Shown: one piece after another, positions 63,015 through 64,000 of the stretch
Numbering within the stretch: position 1 is the first letter of the stretch
Layout of the letters: the number at the start of each line of letters is the position of its first letter
From: Dyadobacter sp. UC 10
Lineage (GTDB): Bacteria; Bacteroidota; Bacteroidia; Cytophagales; Spirosomataceae
Direction: 5' to 3'
Length of the DNA stretch: 64,000 nucleotides
NCBI RefSeq assembly: GCF_008369915.1
Contig: NZ_VSRN01000001.1
Coordinates: 62,001-126,000 of the forward strand
Translations under genes and position numbers: made by a program
Notes under the pieces: model-generated
The model's database searches: none
Told to the model about the DNA's origin: nothing
The model's input: the letters and a program-made list of their open reading frames with translations, nothing else

Positions 63015-63890
63015 TCAGTTATTTAATGACGCAATGCGTTTTCTGAAATCCAGCGGGGCATAACCTGTCTGTTTTCCGAAAAACCTGGTGAAATACGAAG
63101 GTTCCGAAAAACCCAGCGCATAGCTGATTTCCTTGATCGGCTTTTCGATGTAGCCGATCTCCCGTTTGGCTTCCAGAATAAGGCGCTCACTGATCATCTG
63201 GCTGATTGTTTTGCCAAACGATTCACGGGTCAGTTCGTTCAGGCGCTTGGCGCTGATAGAGAGTTGTTTTGCATAAAAATCGGCGCTGCGTTGCTTTCGG
63301 TAATGTGTTTCAATGAATTCGATCAGCGTGTGGAGGCGGGGGTCGGTGTGAGAGGCGGTACTGATCTCTTTTTGCAGCTCGATACAATGCAGGAACCAGC
63401 TCCGAAGATAAGACTCAAGTATCGCCGGGCGCCGCGCACCGTCATATTCGATTTTGATCAGGCCAAGTAATGTATTTAAAACCTGAGTCCCGCTCTCAGG
63501 GACCACGACGGCAAAGTTGCCCGAATAGTTGCAGAGCCTTAACAGGTCGCTACCCATTTCCTTTTCGAAGAAATCTTTGGAAATAGCCATCAAAAAACCG
63601 CGTTTGCCGCGTTGCTCTATGCTATGCACCTGACCCGGCAGAAGCAGGAATACCTGGTTGTCGGCGATTGGAAACCTATTGAAATCGATATAGTGAAACT
63701 GATCCGTTCTGACATCGGTAAACCACAGCAATTCGTAGAAATCATGCCGGTGCAAGCCTTTGAAGAAATATGTATCGGCATCCTCAATGGTGGCTATTTC
63801 AAAGAAAGCATCACCCAGGTCGTGGAGCGGATAGTCCTGCAATGCCGGGTCCGCATCCTTCACATCTGCCTGATTTGTTACGCTATTCAT
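63015..63890 (-). CDS. AraC family transcriptional regulator
   Basis: 291 residues from the ATG at 63890 (MNSVTNQADV); an in-frame ATG at 63956 would add 22 residues of unlikely sequence. The N-terminal cupin-like sensor domain is seen as FFKGLHRHDFYELLWFTD and QVFLLLPGQVHSIEQRGKRG. The C-terminal double helix-turn-helix is YAKQLSISAKRLNELTRESF and IKEISYALGFSEPSYFTRFF, with the closing TGYAPLDFRKR. It lies 100 bases upstream of the DUF3325-DUF3649-PepSY genes and may regulate them, although this type of AraC controls varied targets. Confidence 0.92.
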   Translation of the reverse strand: MNSVTNQADVKDADPALQDYPLHDLGDAFFEIATIEDADTYFFKGLHRHDFYELLWFTDVRTDQFHYIDFNRFPIADNQVFLLLPGQVHSIEQRGKRGFLMAISKDFFEKEMGSDLLRLCNYSGNFAVVVPESGTQVLNTLLGLIKIEYDGARRPAILESYLRSWFLHCIELQKEISTASHTDPRLHTLIEFIETHYRKQRSADFYAKQLSISAKRLNELTRESFGKTISQMISERLILEAKREIGYIEKPIKEISYALGFSEPSYFTRFFGKQTGYAPLDFRKRIASLNN

Positions 63891-63946
63891 ATATCTCCGC
63901 CTCCCGTCTGATGTATTACAAATATTGCTATCCAACCGCTGCAAAA

Positions 63947-64000
63947 TTAATAACAAAACCGTGTGCCCGCTTTTTCCTTCCCGATGATCAGTCTGCCGCC
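63947..64000 (-). CDS. C-terminal tail of an unidentified protein (cut by window edge)
   Basis: An open frame enters from the window edge and ends at the TAA at 63947-63949 with the residues GGRLIIGKEKAGTRFCY. The G...I...E.AGTRF pattern resembles the end of a histidine-kinase ATPase domain, but 17 residues are too few to be sure. Confidence 0.3.
   Translation of the reverse strand, partial: GGRLIIGKEKAGTRFCY

Noticed and set aside
1-64000. CRISPR arrays, rRNA/tRNA genes and intact insertion sequences
   Set aside because: Looked for regularly spaced repeats, tRNA-like cloverleaves and transposase motifs and saw none.

Overview
The window is chromosomal DNA from a member of the Bacteroidota, most likely Cytophagales and Dyadobacter- or Spirosoma-like (genus is an inference from gene content). 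The signs are three SusC/SusD pairs, an ECF sigma/FecR pair, a hybrid two-component system, a type IX secretion (T9SS) sorting domain, a PorE-like protein, the bacillithiol deacetylase BshB1, and promoters of the TTG-N19/20-TAnnTTTG type. No rRNA or tRNA gene was found, and no intact insertion sequence.

Layout. 1-919 is the N-terminal part of a copper (cupredoxin) protein. 1008-8182 (minus) is an ECF sigma - FecR - SusC(STN) - SusD signalling and uptake unit. 8607-10964 is an FtsX/MacB-like permease. 10965-15530 is an accessory island: remnants of a ParA-like ATPase and of a DUF4143 ATPase, one small orphan gene, a solitary AT-rich 590-aa protein resembling the sporadic TIGR04141/DUF6119 family, and a HEPN-MNT toxin-antitoxin pair lying against mnmE. 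15535-25327 is mostly core: mnmE, a T9SS-sorted sialate O-acetylesterase, queE, a PorE-like OmpA protein, trxB, an M23/LysM peptidase, bshB1 and msrB. 25337-27371 (minus) is a small operon with two LVIVD-repeat lipoproteins and a barrel-like protein. 27566-31936 holds a dihaem cytochrome c, an ankyrin protein, a large-subunit catalase and a YciE-like ferritin. 32143-34475 is a gluconate-2-dehydrogenase-subunit-3-like protein plus a GMC oxidoreductase, resembling the LacC/LacA sugar-3-dehydrogenase arrangement. It is followed by a hybrid two-component regulator and the SusC/SusD pair it probably controls (34559-44056). 44137-47111 is a PadR regulator with its cognate permease, and 47307-49128 holds three small exported orphans.

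49219-60445 (minus) is a compact polysaccharide utilisation locus (PUL): SusC, SusD, a DUF5018-like and a DUF4466-like lipoprotein, an alginate-lyase-fold enzyme, a heparinase II/III-family enzyme and a BNR_4 beta-propeller. All candidate enzymes are of lyase or propeller type and no sulfatase or glycoside hydrolase is present, so a uronate-rich glycan is the best guess. 60610-63890 (minus) is an iron-acquisition type module (AraC regulator, DUF3325, DUF3649, PepSY membrane protein). The last 54 bases carry the tail of one more minus-strand gene.

The least ordinary parts are the island at 10965-15530, the lyase-only PUL, the sugar-oxidation module beside the hybrid regulator, and several strong hairpins or palindromes in intergenic DNA. 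Every family assignment was made by reading the sequence; no database search was run.
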